From: an uncultured Muribaculaceae bacterium
GTDB lineage: Bacteria; Bacteroidota; Bacteroidia; Bacteroidales; Muribaculaceae
DNA: 5,469 nucleotides
Reading direction: 5' to 3'
NCBI GenBank assembly: GCA_910578075.1
Contig: CAJTPK010000058.1
Coordinates: forward strand, 1 to 5,469
Position numbers and translations under genes: made by a program. Shown piece after piece: positions 1-4,053 of the stretch. Positions within the stretch are counted from its first letter, which is position 1; the number at the start of each line of letters is the position of its first letter. Under the pieces are notes generated by a model, which saw only the letters and a list, made by a program, of their open reading frames with translations, ran no database searches and was not told where the DNA came from.

Positions 1-65
1 TAACAATGACGAGTCAAAAAGAGCATAGTCAAACCCATATCAGTGATGAAGGTGGCGGAGCATAA
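1..65 (+). CDS. Possible C-terminal tail of a gene entering from the left edge
   Basis: From the window edge one + strand frame stays open to a TAA at 63-65 and reads a polar tail ending HISDEGGGA. It has no start inside the window apart from a Met at position 6. If real, it is the last ~20 residues of a gene that converges on the DJ-1-family gene. The stretch is too short to assign a family, and 20 open codons can arise by chance, so this is only a candidate. Confidence 0.25.
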   Translation, partial: TMTSQKEHSQTHISDEGGGA

Positions 66-88
66 GACCCCGTCACTTTCATTTTGAC

Positions 89-114
89 AAAAATTTCGGC
101 CGCCAAAAGGCGGC
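89..114 (-). terminator. Probable intrinsic terminator of the DJ-1-family gene
   Basis: On the minus strand, ten bases past the DJ-1-family stop codon, a perfect 6-bp GC stem (GCCGCC / GGCGGC, at 109-114 and 99-104) closes a TTTT loop. It is followed by CGAAA and then five T (93-89). The five-base gap between stem and T run makes it imperfect. On the + strand no T run follows, so it probably serves only the minus-strand gene. Confidence 0.55.
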
Positions 115-123
115 GTTGAGGCT

Positions 124-768
124 TTAGCTATTGCATCCGCAGGTACAATTATCATCGCATCTGCAATTGGCTATCACCATACCTTCACGGAGTGCCTTCT
201 CCATATCCGGACCCTTTGCCTTGCGAACAATGGCAAGTGCGAATTCGAGGGTTGTTCCGGGACCCTTTGAGGTTATAAGACGGTCTCCGATTACCACTGC
301 CTCCTCAGAGTATATCCCGCCATTATTTTCAAAGTCTTCTTTGAGGAACGGATAACCGGTGGCTTTTACCCCGTTGATGATACCGAGCGGACCAAGCACC
401 AGAGCCGGAGCGGCACATATAGCGGCGATATTGCCTCCTTTTTCCCAATGGGCTTTCACAAGCTCGCTCAGCTTTTCGTCAAGGTTTACCGCATCCTCCG
501 ATTTGTCTGCACCGGGGAATATGAGCCAGTCTATCAGTTCGGGGGACAAATCGGAAACACTCATGTCTGCAACGACATGGTTGCCTGTGGCTCCTTTTAC
601 AAGACGGTTATCTGTCATGGAGACGGTGAATACCTCCATCCCGGCACGTCGCATGACATCGACGGGTGCCAGAGCCTCGATTTCATCGAAGCCTGTTCCA
701 AGCATCACGAACACAGCCTTGCCTGAAGGTTGAGCCGATGCTGGAATGCTGATACTGATTTCAGTCAT
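124..768 (-). CDS. DJ-1/YajL-family (DJ-1/PfpI) protein with Cys-rich C-terminal tail
   Basis: A 214-residue protein of the DJ-1/PfpI superfamily. The nucleophile elbow AAICAAP places the reactive cysteine at Cys118, and GFDEIEAL supplies the partner acid Glu31 (equivalent to Glu18 of human DJ-1). The C-terminal signature SKGPGTTLEFALAIV is at 167-181. Where human DJ-1 has His126 this protein has Tyr139 (TGYP), as YajL-type proteins have an aromatic there. Known roles of the family include thiol-oxidation sensing, chaperone activity and disputed glyoxalase/deglycase activity; which applies here cannot be read. The protein is cytoplasmic, with no signal peptide. It starts about 13 residues before the fold, compared with YajL, and ends in an unusual tail, CRCDDNCTCGCNS (202-214), with five cysteines. 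The start at 768 suits the upstream promoter. It is transcribed toward a terminator at 89-114 and shares its promoter region with an HxlR regulator, its likely controller (inference). Confidence 0.9.
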   Translation of the reverse strand: MTEISISIPASAQPSGKAVFVMLGTGFDEIEALAPVDVMRRAGMEVFTVSMTDNRLVKGATGNHVVADMSVSDLSPELIDWLIFPGADKSEDAVNLDEKLSELVKAHWEKGGNIAAICAAPALVLGPLGIINGVKATGYPFLKEDFENNGGIYSEEAVVIGDRLITSKGPGTTLEFALAIVRKAKGPDMEKALREGMVIANCRCDDNCTCGCNS

Positions 769-770
769 AA

Positions 771-802
771 TTTGTGGGTTTATTATGTTTGTGTTAACTT
801 TG
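771..802 (+). promoter_or_regulatory. Bacteroidetes-type promoter for the HxlR gene at 922
   Basis: TTTG at 771-774 and TAACTTTG at 795-802 are separated by 20 bases. This is an exact match to the Bacteroides housekeeping pattern (-33 TTTG, -7 TAnnTTTG). Transcription would start near 808-810, leaving a leader of about 112 nt before the ATG at 922. The site is read from sequence only. Confidence 0.65.
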
Positions 803-825
803 CAAAGGATAACTGCTACCCTTTG
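803..825. promoter_or_regulatory. Candidate HxlR operator (near-palindrome between two promoters)
   Basis: A 23-bp near-palindrome has perfect outer arms CAAAGG (803-808) and CCTTTG (820-825). Inner pairs also match, giving 9 of 11 base pairs around a centre at 814. It begins one base after the -7 element of the + promoter and covers the expected start sites of both facing promoters. A bound dimer could therefore block both. HxlR-family dimers are known to bind palindromes at their own promoters; that this one does so is inference. Confidence 0.5.
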
Positions 826-832
826 AATAGCG

Positions 833-864
833 CAAAGTTATATATCAAAATATTGCCATGCAAG
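833..864 (-). promoter_or_regulatory. Bacteroidetes-type promoter for the DJ-1-family gene
   Basis: Read on the minus strand, CTTG (864-861) is followed after 20 bases by TAACTTTG (840-833), a full match to the -7 pattern TAnnTTTG with a slightly weak -33. Transcription would start near 826, about 58 nt before the ATG at 768. The -7 element is the exact reverse complement of the one in the facing + promoter, so the two polymerases would run toward and past each other. Confidence 0.6.
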
Positions 865-865
865 A

Positions 866-898
866 GGTTACTTCCAAAGTAGCCACTTACTTCAAACT
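866..898 (+). repeat. Palindrome and direct repeat in the leader of the HxlR gene
   Basis: The leader contains TACTT-CCA-AAGTA (869-881), extended by GG/CC at 866-867 and 883-884 after one mismatch. The heptamer TTACTTC (868-874) recurs at 887-893, 19 bases on, and each copy is followed by an A run. This could be an extra regulator site or an RNA leader element. No function can be assigned from sequence. Confidence 0.35.
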
Positions 899-921
899 CA
901 CTTTTAGTCAATATCAGACAG

Positions 922-1290
922 ATGAAGAACGAAAAAATTTCAGAAAAATATTCATGTGTCGCCACGTGCCCCATGAGGAACGTGATAGCACACTTCGCCA
1001 ACAAGTGGTCGATGCTCCTGCTTGTCATACTTGACGAGTTCGGCGTAATGCGTTTCAACGAATTGTCAAGGGCAATCCCCGATATATCTCCGAAGGTATT
1101 GTCAGGACATCTGAAAACACTTGAATCAGTCGGACTGGTAAAGCGCATTCTATATGCCGAGGTGCCTCCTCGCACAGAATACGAGTTGACCGATTTGGGC
1201 AGAACTCTTATACCCATACTCAATCAGCTCTCGGAGTGGGGGCGCAATAATTTGAAGGAGGTCAAACGTAATTTGGCTAAATGGAGTTGA
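922..1290 (+). CDS. HxlR-family (DUF24) winged-helix transcriptional regulator
   Basis: A 122-residue DNA-binding regulator of the HxlR family, normal in length. The order is typical: an N-terminal cysteine segment (Cys12 and Cys16, the second in the CPMRNVI motif), NKWSMLLLVIL helix (27-37), the recognition region RFNELSRAIPDISPKVLSGHLKTLE, then the wing with PPRTEYELTDLGRTL and a C-terminal dimer helix. Family members such as HypR and YodB use an N-terminal cysteine to sense electrophiles or disulfide stress; the CxxxC pair suggests thiol sensing here (inference). It is transcribed away from the DJ-1-family gene and probably controls both that gene and itself through the palindrome at 803-825. 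The ATG at 922 is chosen because the family's N-terminus begins shortly before the cysteine motif. It has only 31% or so visible similarity to the second HxlR protein in the window by eye, so the two are paralogues and not a recent duplication. Confidence 0.92.
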   Translation: MKNEKISEKYSCVATCPMRNVIAHFANKWSMLLLVILDEFGVMRFNELSRAIPDISPKVLSGHLKTLESVGLVKRILYAEVPPRTEYELTDLGRTLIPILNQLSEWGRNNLKEVKRNLAKWS

Positions 1291-1408
1291 TTACATCCTG
1301 TAATTTGCCAAGGAAGCGAGAGGCATGGGCACCGTCCACATCGCTTTCCAGCACCAGGTAATAGCGCACTTACAGACGCATCGACTCTCTCGGTTGATAA
1401 ATTCTCAT
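1277..1408 (-). pseudogene. Possible remnant of a small gene, function not recognised
   Basis: After the SUKH gene stop, the minus strand holds one frame starting at ATG 1408 (MRIYQPRESMRL). It meets a TAA at 1372-1370 and then continues with 30 codons whose product contains YYLVLESDVDGAHASRFLGK before a TAG at 1279-1277. The 30-codon part could also start at GTG 1369. Its codon choice (CTG, GTG, GCC, CGC, TTC) and composition look coding, whereas the upstream part reads more convincingly in another frame (QKTDENLSTERVDAS), which suggests a frameshift. Its end overlaps the HxlR gene by 14 bases. I do not recognise the family. A chance open stretch is possible. Otherwise 1291-1437 shows only a weak stem, ATTACA/TGTAAT at 1290-1304. 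Confidence 0.25.
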
Positions 1409-1437
1409 CAGTTTTTTGGGAGAGACCTGCTTTGCTC

Positions 1438-1986
1438 TTAATCTTCAAACCAGTAGTCAATATCGGGATTATACTTTTGGCCGATAAGTTGTTCTTCGTC
1501 AAAGTCCATATCAAGATACCCGTCATCATCCAAAAAATAGATTTTTCCCTTATAGCAAGCGATTATGGTACGAAGAAAGTCCTCAAAAGAATGATGAATC
1601 TTTGTTGGCCCATCAGCATCGTGTTCTATCAGGAAAATTCCGTTTTCTTTACCTTCCGATACTTTCAACGCATAAAAATCTGATGAATAATTCACAAGGA
1701 TTGGATAATACTTATCTTCTCCATTAGTAATCATTTCCTTTACAGACTGCGTAAAACTTTCGTATTCAGCATCCCTAATGAGAAGATAACCGGGTAAGAA
1801 ATCCATCAATCGTTGATCTTCAATTTCATAGTATGTACCACTTACTTTAGAGTACAATATATTTAATGATTCCGGGAGAATTAAAGACGACTCTTTATCC
1901 TTAGCAATACTCAAGGAATAACCCGGTCTTAATTCATCAGACAGACTAATAAATTCATCTATTAAATAAGAAATTTCTTTTTTCAT
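1438..1986 (-). CDS. SMI1/KNR4-family (SUKH) protein, possible orphan immunity protein
   Basis: A 182-residue acidic, soluble protein that reads as a SUKH-superfamily member. LPESLNILYSKVSG is at about 38-50, FLPGYLLI at 63-70, YYPILVNYSSDFYALKVSE near 93-111, then GIFLIEHDADGPTKIHHSFEDFL, the usual beta-strands with the final helix, and an acidic tail ending DYWFED. SUKH proteins often neutralise polymorphic or contact-dependent toxins, though some are general regulators. No toxin, secretion or Rhs gene lies in the window, so immunity is inference. It is the last gene of the six-gene minus-strand run, 14 bases after the acetyltransferase stop, with an A-run before its ATG. Sampled blocks of the gene are roughly 28-40% GC, clearly lower than the neighbours, which hints at later acquisition. 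No clear terminator follows it. Confidence 0.75.
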   Translation of the reverse strand: MKKEISYLIDEFISLSDELRPGYSLSIAKDKESSLILPESLNILYSKVSGTYYEIEDQRLMDFLPGYLLIRDAEYESFTQSVKEMITNGEDKYYPILVNYSSDFYALKVSEGKENGIFLIEHDADGPTKIHHSFEDFLRTIIACYKGKIYFLDDDGYLDMDFDEEQLIGQKYNPDIDYWFED

Positions 1987-2000
1987 TAATTTTTTTTTCG

Positions 2001-2579
2001 TTAAAATGTCGCTAATTCTTCCGCACCATCTGAAGACCGTCTGATGATTACGGCCGGATTACCTGCGACGACTGAATCGTCGAGCATATTTTTGGTCACG
2101 ACACTTCCGGCACCTATCACGCAGCGGTTGCCGATTGTGACACCGGGACATATTATAGCGCCACCACCTATCCAGCAGTCATCGCCGATAGTCACTGGAT
2201 ATGCATGTTCCTTGCTTTCTCTGCGGGCAACATAATCCATAGGATGATGCGGCGTGTATATTTTGACATCTGGACCTACAAGCGTATGGTCGCCTATGGT
2301 AATATAGGCTCCATCGAGAAATGTGCAGTTGGCATTGACAAAGACATGTTTGCCAAGTCTGATACCGTGGCCGTGGTCGCAATGAAACGGAGGGAAAACA
2401 ATAGATGATTCAGGAATCCCCGGAATCAAATCTTCGAGTAATTCACGATACCCCTCATCGTATGAACTCATGGTTCGCAATCTCGCAAGCAGTTTTTTTG
2501 CATGGATAAAACTCTCCTGCATTTCAGGTTTACTCATATCTGCAAGCTCTCCATTGCGCATTTTCTCAATTTCATTCAT
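2001..2579 (-). CDS. Hexapeptide-repeat O-acetyltransferase (maltose/galactoside acetyltransferase-like)
   Basis: A 192-residue acetyl-CoA-dependent sugar or small-molecule O-acetyltransferase of the LacA/Maa type. The N-terminal Mac-like helical part contains MRNGELADM (7-15). The left-handed beta-helix follows, with hexapeptide turns such as ITIGDHTLVG, VTIGDDCWIGGGAI and VTIGNRCVIGAGSVVT. IYTPHHPMD puts the catalytic His at 112, as in the THPLD motif of Maa. The C-terminal GNPAVIIRR closes the fold. Length matches the family. The acceptor substrate cannot be read. The ATG at 2579 is preferred because family proteins begin just before the GELAD motif. An ATG at 2618 would add 13 atypical residues and lies inside a hairpin arm. 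It follows the tautomerase gene by 55 bases, the widest gap in the run. Confidence 0.88.
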   Translation of the reverse strand: MNEIEKMRNGELADMSKPEMQESFIHAKKLLARLRTMSSYDEGYRELLEDLIPGIPESSIVFPPFHCDHGHGIRLGKHVFVNANCTFLDGAYITIGDHTLVGPDVKIYTPHHPMDYVARRESKEHAYPVTIGDDCWIGGGAIICPGVTIGNRCVIGAGSVVTKNMLDDSVVAGNPAVIIRRSSDGAEELATF

Positions 2580-2614
2580 AATCGTGAAGTTAAATTTTAA
2601 TGTGACATCGTGCC

Positions 2615-2640
2615 CCATGAAGTCTGTCGTCGCTTCATGG
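2615..2640 (-). other. Hairpin at the tautomerase stop, ahead of the acetyltransferase gene
   Basis: Perfect 8-bp arms CCATGAAG and CTTCATGG enclose a 10-base loop. On the minus strand the first arm contains the tautomerase TGA stop and the second contains the unused ATG at 2618. No T run follows, so it is not a classical terminator. A role in RNA processing, mRNA stability or attenuation between operon halves is possible. Confidence 0.45.
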
Positions 2641-2835
2641 CTTGTAGTTGCGTTTTATCTCGTCGATTGACTTTCCGCCGATGCCAAAGTTTTCGTCGGG
2701 TAGTTCCTTGATGGTTACGGTGAAGAACTGCTCCGGGATATTGGTTATCTCGGATGCGGTGGATGTTAGTCGCTCAATCAACAGTTTCTTCTGCTCCGCG
2801 GTCAGACTGCCGCTCTCGATTGATATGTAGGGCAT
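2635..2835 (-). CDS. 4-oxalocrotonate tautomerase-like protein
   Basis: A 66-residue member of the tautomerase superfamily, the usual size of a 4-OT subunit. After Met removal the N-terminus is Pro1, the catalytic base of the family (MPYISIE). The helix TAEQKKLLIERLTSTASEI and the strand FFTVTIKELPDENFGIGGKS match the 4-OT order, including the Phe of the FGIGG loop. The two arginines of canonical 4-OT (Arg11 and Arg39) are not present: those places carry Ser/Leu and Thr. It may therefore act on an uncharged keto-enol substrate or a different reactive carbonyl compound (inference). It would act as a cytoplasmic multimer. Its ATG comes 2 bases after the TfoX-family stop, which implies translational coupling. 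Confidence 0.88.
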   Translation of the reverse strand: MPYISIESGSLTAEQKKLLIERLTSTASEITNIPEQFFTVTIKELPDENFGIGGKSIDEIKRNYKP

Positions 2836-2837
2836 TT

Positions 2838-3152
2838 TTACTTCTTTTTTGATTTAGAGAAGGGGAGATGTTCCCAAATGGCTTCAATCACTTTGAGAGA
2901 CTTGGGTGTATCTCCCAAGTCAAGAATATAGGCTTCCTTTGCTCCCGTATATGGACAGCCACATTCGGCATCAGTCATCAAGTCGGCAATGCATGGCAAT
3001 TTCTTTACATAAGCGATGTTATCGCAGGCTGTGATTACGCATTTTTCATTGACGTAGATGACGTAATCACCCATCATCTTGCGACTGCGTACTTCGCCTA
3101 ATGGGGCAAGCGTATCGCAGATGTATTCAATAAATTCAGAGGTACACGCCAT
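2838..3152 (-). CDS. TfoX/Sxy N-terminal-domain protein
   Basis: A 104-residue protein made of the TfoX N-terminal domain alone. The signature is the start EFIEYICDTLAPLGEVRSRKMMGDYVIYVNEK, where family proteins have the MFGGYGIY-like turn. Next come ITACDNIAYVKK, the Cys-containing loop DAECGCPYTGAKEAYI, and a final helix LKVIEAIWEHLPFSKSKKK. In Haemophilus and E. coli, Sxy/TfoX activates competence genes, but that needs the C-terminal domain too, which is missing here. Stand-alone N-terminal domains are common and of unknown function, so a competence role is not claimed. It has four or more cysteines, unusual for the size. It starts 5 bases after the VOC gene stop and runs nearly into the tautomerase gene. 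Confidence 0.85.
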   Translation of the reverse strand: MACTSEFIEYICDTLAPLGEVRSRKMMGDYVIYVNEKCVITACDNIAYVKKLPCIADLMTDAECGCPYTGAKEAYILDLGDTPKSLKVIEAIWEHLPFSKSKKK

Positions 3153-3157
3153 TGGAT

Positions 3158-3562
3158 TTAGTCTTTTGTGAAAGAGTGGATTTCAATCAGATTTCCTTCG
3201 GGATCGGCAATGTAGCAGGTGCGTTGCCCCCAAGGCATAGTTTGAGGAGCAAATACTGATTTTGCACCAAGGGCTGTCACCCTCGCATACTCTTCATCTA
3301 CATCGCTGAATGTCGGTACATGAAAAGCCAGTTCTACCGTGCCGTTCATTCCTTTCGGATAAGAATATTCCCGCCCGGTCATTTGTTCAAAGGCTGTGCG
3401 TGGGAACATTATCAGCCACATATTGCCAAGCTGCATCCTTACATCAGGGTCTTTGCCGTTCCAATCGGTTTCAAACCCCATTATGTCGCGATAAAATGCC
3501 ACCATTCGGGCATTGTCGGTTGTAAAAAGTCCGATGGTATTGAAATTAAATTTAGTTGCCAT
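3158..3562 (-). CDS. VOC-superfamily (glyoxalase/bleomycin-resistance fold) protein
   Basis: A 134-residue protein with the two beta-alpha-beta-beta-beta repeats of the VOC fold. The first repeat is FNTIGLFTTDNARMVAFYRDIMGF (7-30), then MWLIMF (48-53). The second is VELAFHVPTFSDVDEEYARVTALGA (76-100), ending YIADPEGNLIEIHSF with Glu127 as the usual metal ligand. His81 sits at the start of the second repeat; the N-terminal ligand position carries Asn8/Thr9 instead of His, so metal use is uncertain. Family members include glyoxalase I, dioxygenases and drug-binding proteins, and the substrate cannot be read. As the first structural gene behind its regulator, with only 2 bases between them, it is a likely main target of induction. 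Confidence 0.88.
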   Translation of the reverse strand: MATKFNFNTIGLFTTDNARMVAFYRDIMGFETDWNGKDPDVRMQLGNMWLIMFPRTAFEQMTGREYSYPKGMNGTVELAFHVPTFSDVDEEYARVTALGAKSVFAPQTMPWGQRTCYIADPEGNLIEIHSFTKD

Positions 3563-3564
3563 AG

Positions 3565-3918
3565 CTACTTTATAGCATTTTGTCGGTTTTCCATTATTTG
3601 TTCAAAATTCTCGCGTCCCCAGTTGAGCAGAGCCTCGACATGAGGCAAAAGCGTTTTGCCGAACTCCGTCACTGAGTATTCCGTGCGAGGAGGCACATCC
3701 GGGAACAGTTCGCGGCAGATGATGCCGTCGGTTGTAAGCTGACGAAGCACCTGCGAAAGCACTTTCTCCGAGACCGACGGGATATTGCGGTACAGCTCGT
3801 TGAAGCGTACCGGCTCGTTCTCTGAAATCTTTACGAGAACAACCAGTGCCCACTTGTTGCCGAGCCATTCAAGCATCGGAGCAGCCTTGCAATATTCGTA
3901 GTCAAGTTTTTTAGCCAT
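3565..3918 (-). CDS. HxlR-family (DUF24) winged-helix transcriptional regulator
   Basis: A 117-residue HxlR-family regulator. NKWALVVLVKI (21-31) forms the first helix. RFNELYRNIPSVSEKVLSQVLRQLTTDGI is the helix-turn-helix, and ELFPDVPPRTEYSVTEFGKTLLP is the wing with the family's PPRTEY motif. Cys10 occupies the N-terminal place where HypR and YodB carry their redox-sensing cysteine, and Cys68 is a second one. It is the first gene of the minus-strand run and so would control its own operon (inference). It is divergent from the radical SAM gene, and the 135-bp gap holds a perfect inverted repeat at 4016-4036. The start at 3918 gives the standard family N-terminus. A single N-terminal cysteine contrasts with the pair in the other HxlR protein, so the two may respond to different signals. 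Confidence 0.92.
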   Translation of the reverse strand: MAKKLDYEYCKAAPMLEWLGNKWALVVLVKISENEPVRFNELYRNIPSVSEKVLSQVLRQLTTDGIICRELFPDVPPRTEYSVTEFGKTLLPHVEALLNWGRENFEQIMENRQNAIK

Positions 3919-3964
3919 AATCGGGGGTGCAAAAACGACTGATTACGAGCATTACAAACTTTTC

Positions 3965-3989
3965 GGTAAGGGTCAAACCTGTTGGTAAG
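3965..3989. repeat. Direct repeat GGTAAG between the divergent genes
   Basis: GGTAAG occurs at 3965-3970 and 3984-3989, 19 bases apart. Between them lies GGT-CAA-ACC (3971-3979), a short palindrome. On the minus strand this gives CTTACC twice in the leader of the second HxlR gene. The same 19-base spacing of TTAC is seen in the leader of the first HxlR gene. Function is unknown and chance is possible. Confidence 0.3.
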
Positions 3990-3992
3990 TTG

Positions 3993-4023
3993 TTGCTTCT
4001 GCTCTGATAATCAACTAATTTTG
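3993..4023 (+). promoter_or_regulatory. Bacteroidetes-type promoter for the radical SAM gene
   Basis: TTG at 3993-3995 and TAATTTTG at 4016-4023 are 20 bases apart, matching the Bacteroidetes promoter pattern. The start would be near 4029, about 25 nt before the ATG at 4054. The promoter lies inside the upstream extension that begins at ATG 3982, which argues against that longer start. Confidence 0.6.
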
Positions 4024-4036
4024 CGCTACAAAATTA
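4016..4036. promoter_or_regulatory. Perfect inverted repeat over the radical SAM promoter, candidate operator
   Basis: TAATTTTG (4016-4023) and its exact reverse complement CAAAATTA (4029-4036) are separated by CGCTA. The left arm is the -7 element of the + promoter. The right arm read on the minus strand also matches TAnnTTTG and could be the -7 element for the HxlR operon, about 111 bases before its ATG, but no good -33 lies 19-21 bases upstream of it. It may be an operator for the neighbouring HxlR protein, a pair of facing promoters, or both. Confidence 0.45.
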
Positions 4037-4053
4037 ACAAAAAATATCGAGAT

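Noticed and set aside
858..1034. 58-codon + strand frame (starts MQEVTSKVAT) overlapping the HxlR gene start
   Set aside because: Most of it is the HxlR gene read out of frame. The 64 bases before that gene are too short to show coding, though a leader peptide cannot be excluded.
1290..1304. ATTACA-TCC-TGTAAT stem as a terminator of the first HxlR gene
   Set aside because: The stem is short and AT-rich and only three T follow; at most a weak RNA structure.
1386..1425. CTCTC / GAGAG pairing as a terminator for the SUKH gene
   Set aside because: The loop is about 28 bases and no T run follows in the right place on the minus strand.
2580..2618. Longer acetyltransferase start at 2618
   Set aside because: The added residues do not fit the family, and the codon lies in a hairpin arm.
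2838..3152. TfoX-family protein as evidence of natural competence
   Set aside because: Only the N-terminal domain is present and no competence genes are near.
3982..4053. 24-residue N-terminal extension of the radical SAM protein (MVSCCFCSDN...)
   Set aside because: It spans the promoter at 3993-4023 and is unlike the family's N-terminus; the ATG at 4054 is better. The cysteines in it are therefore not taken as a cluster.
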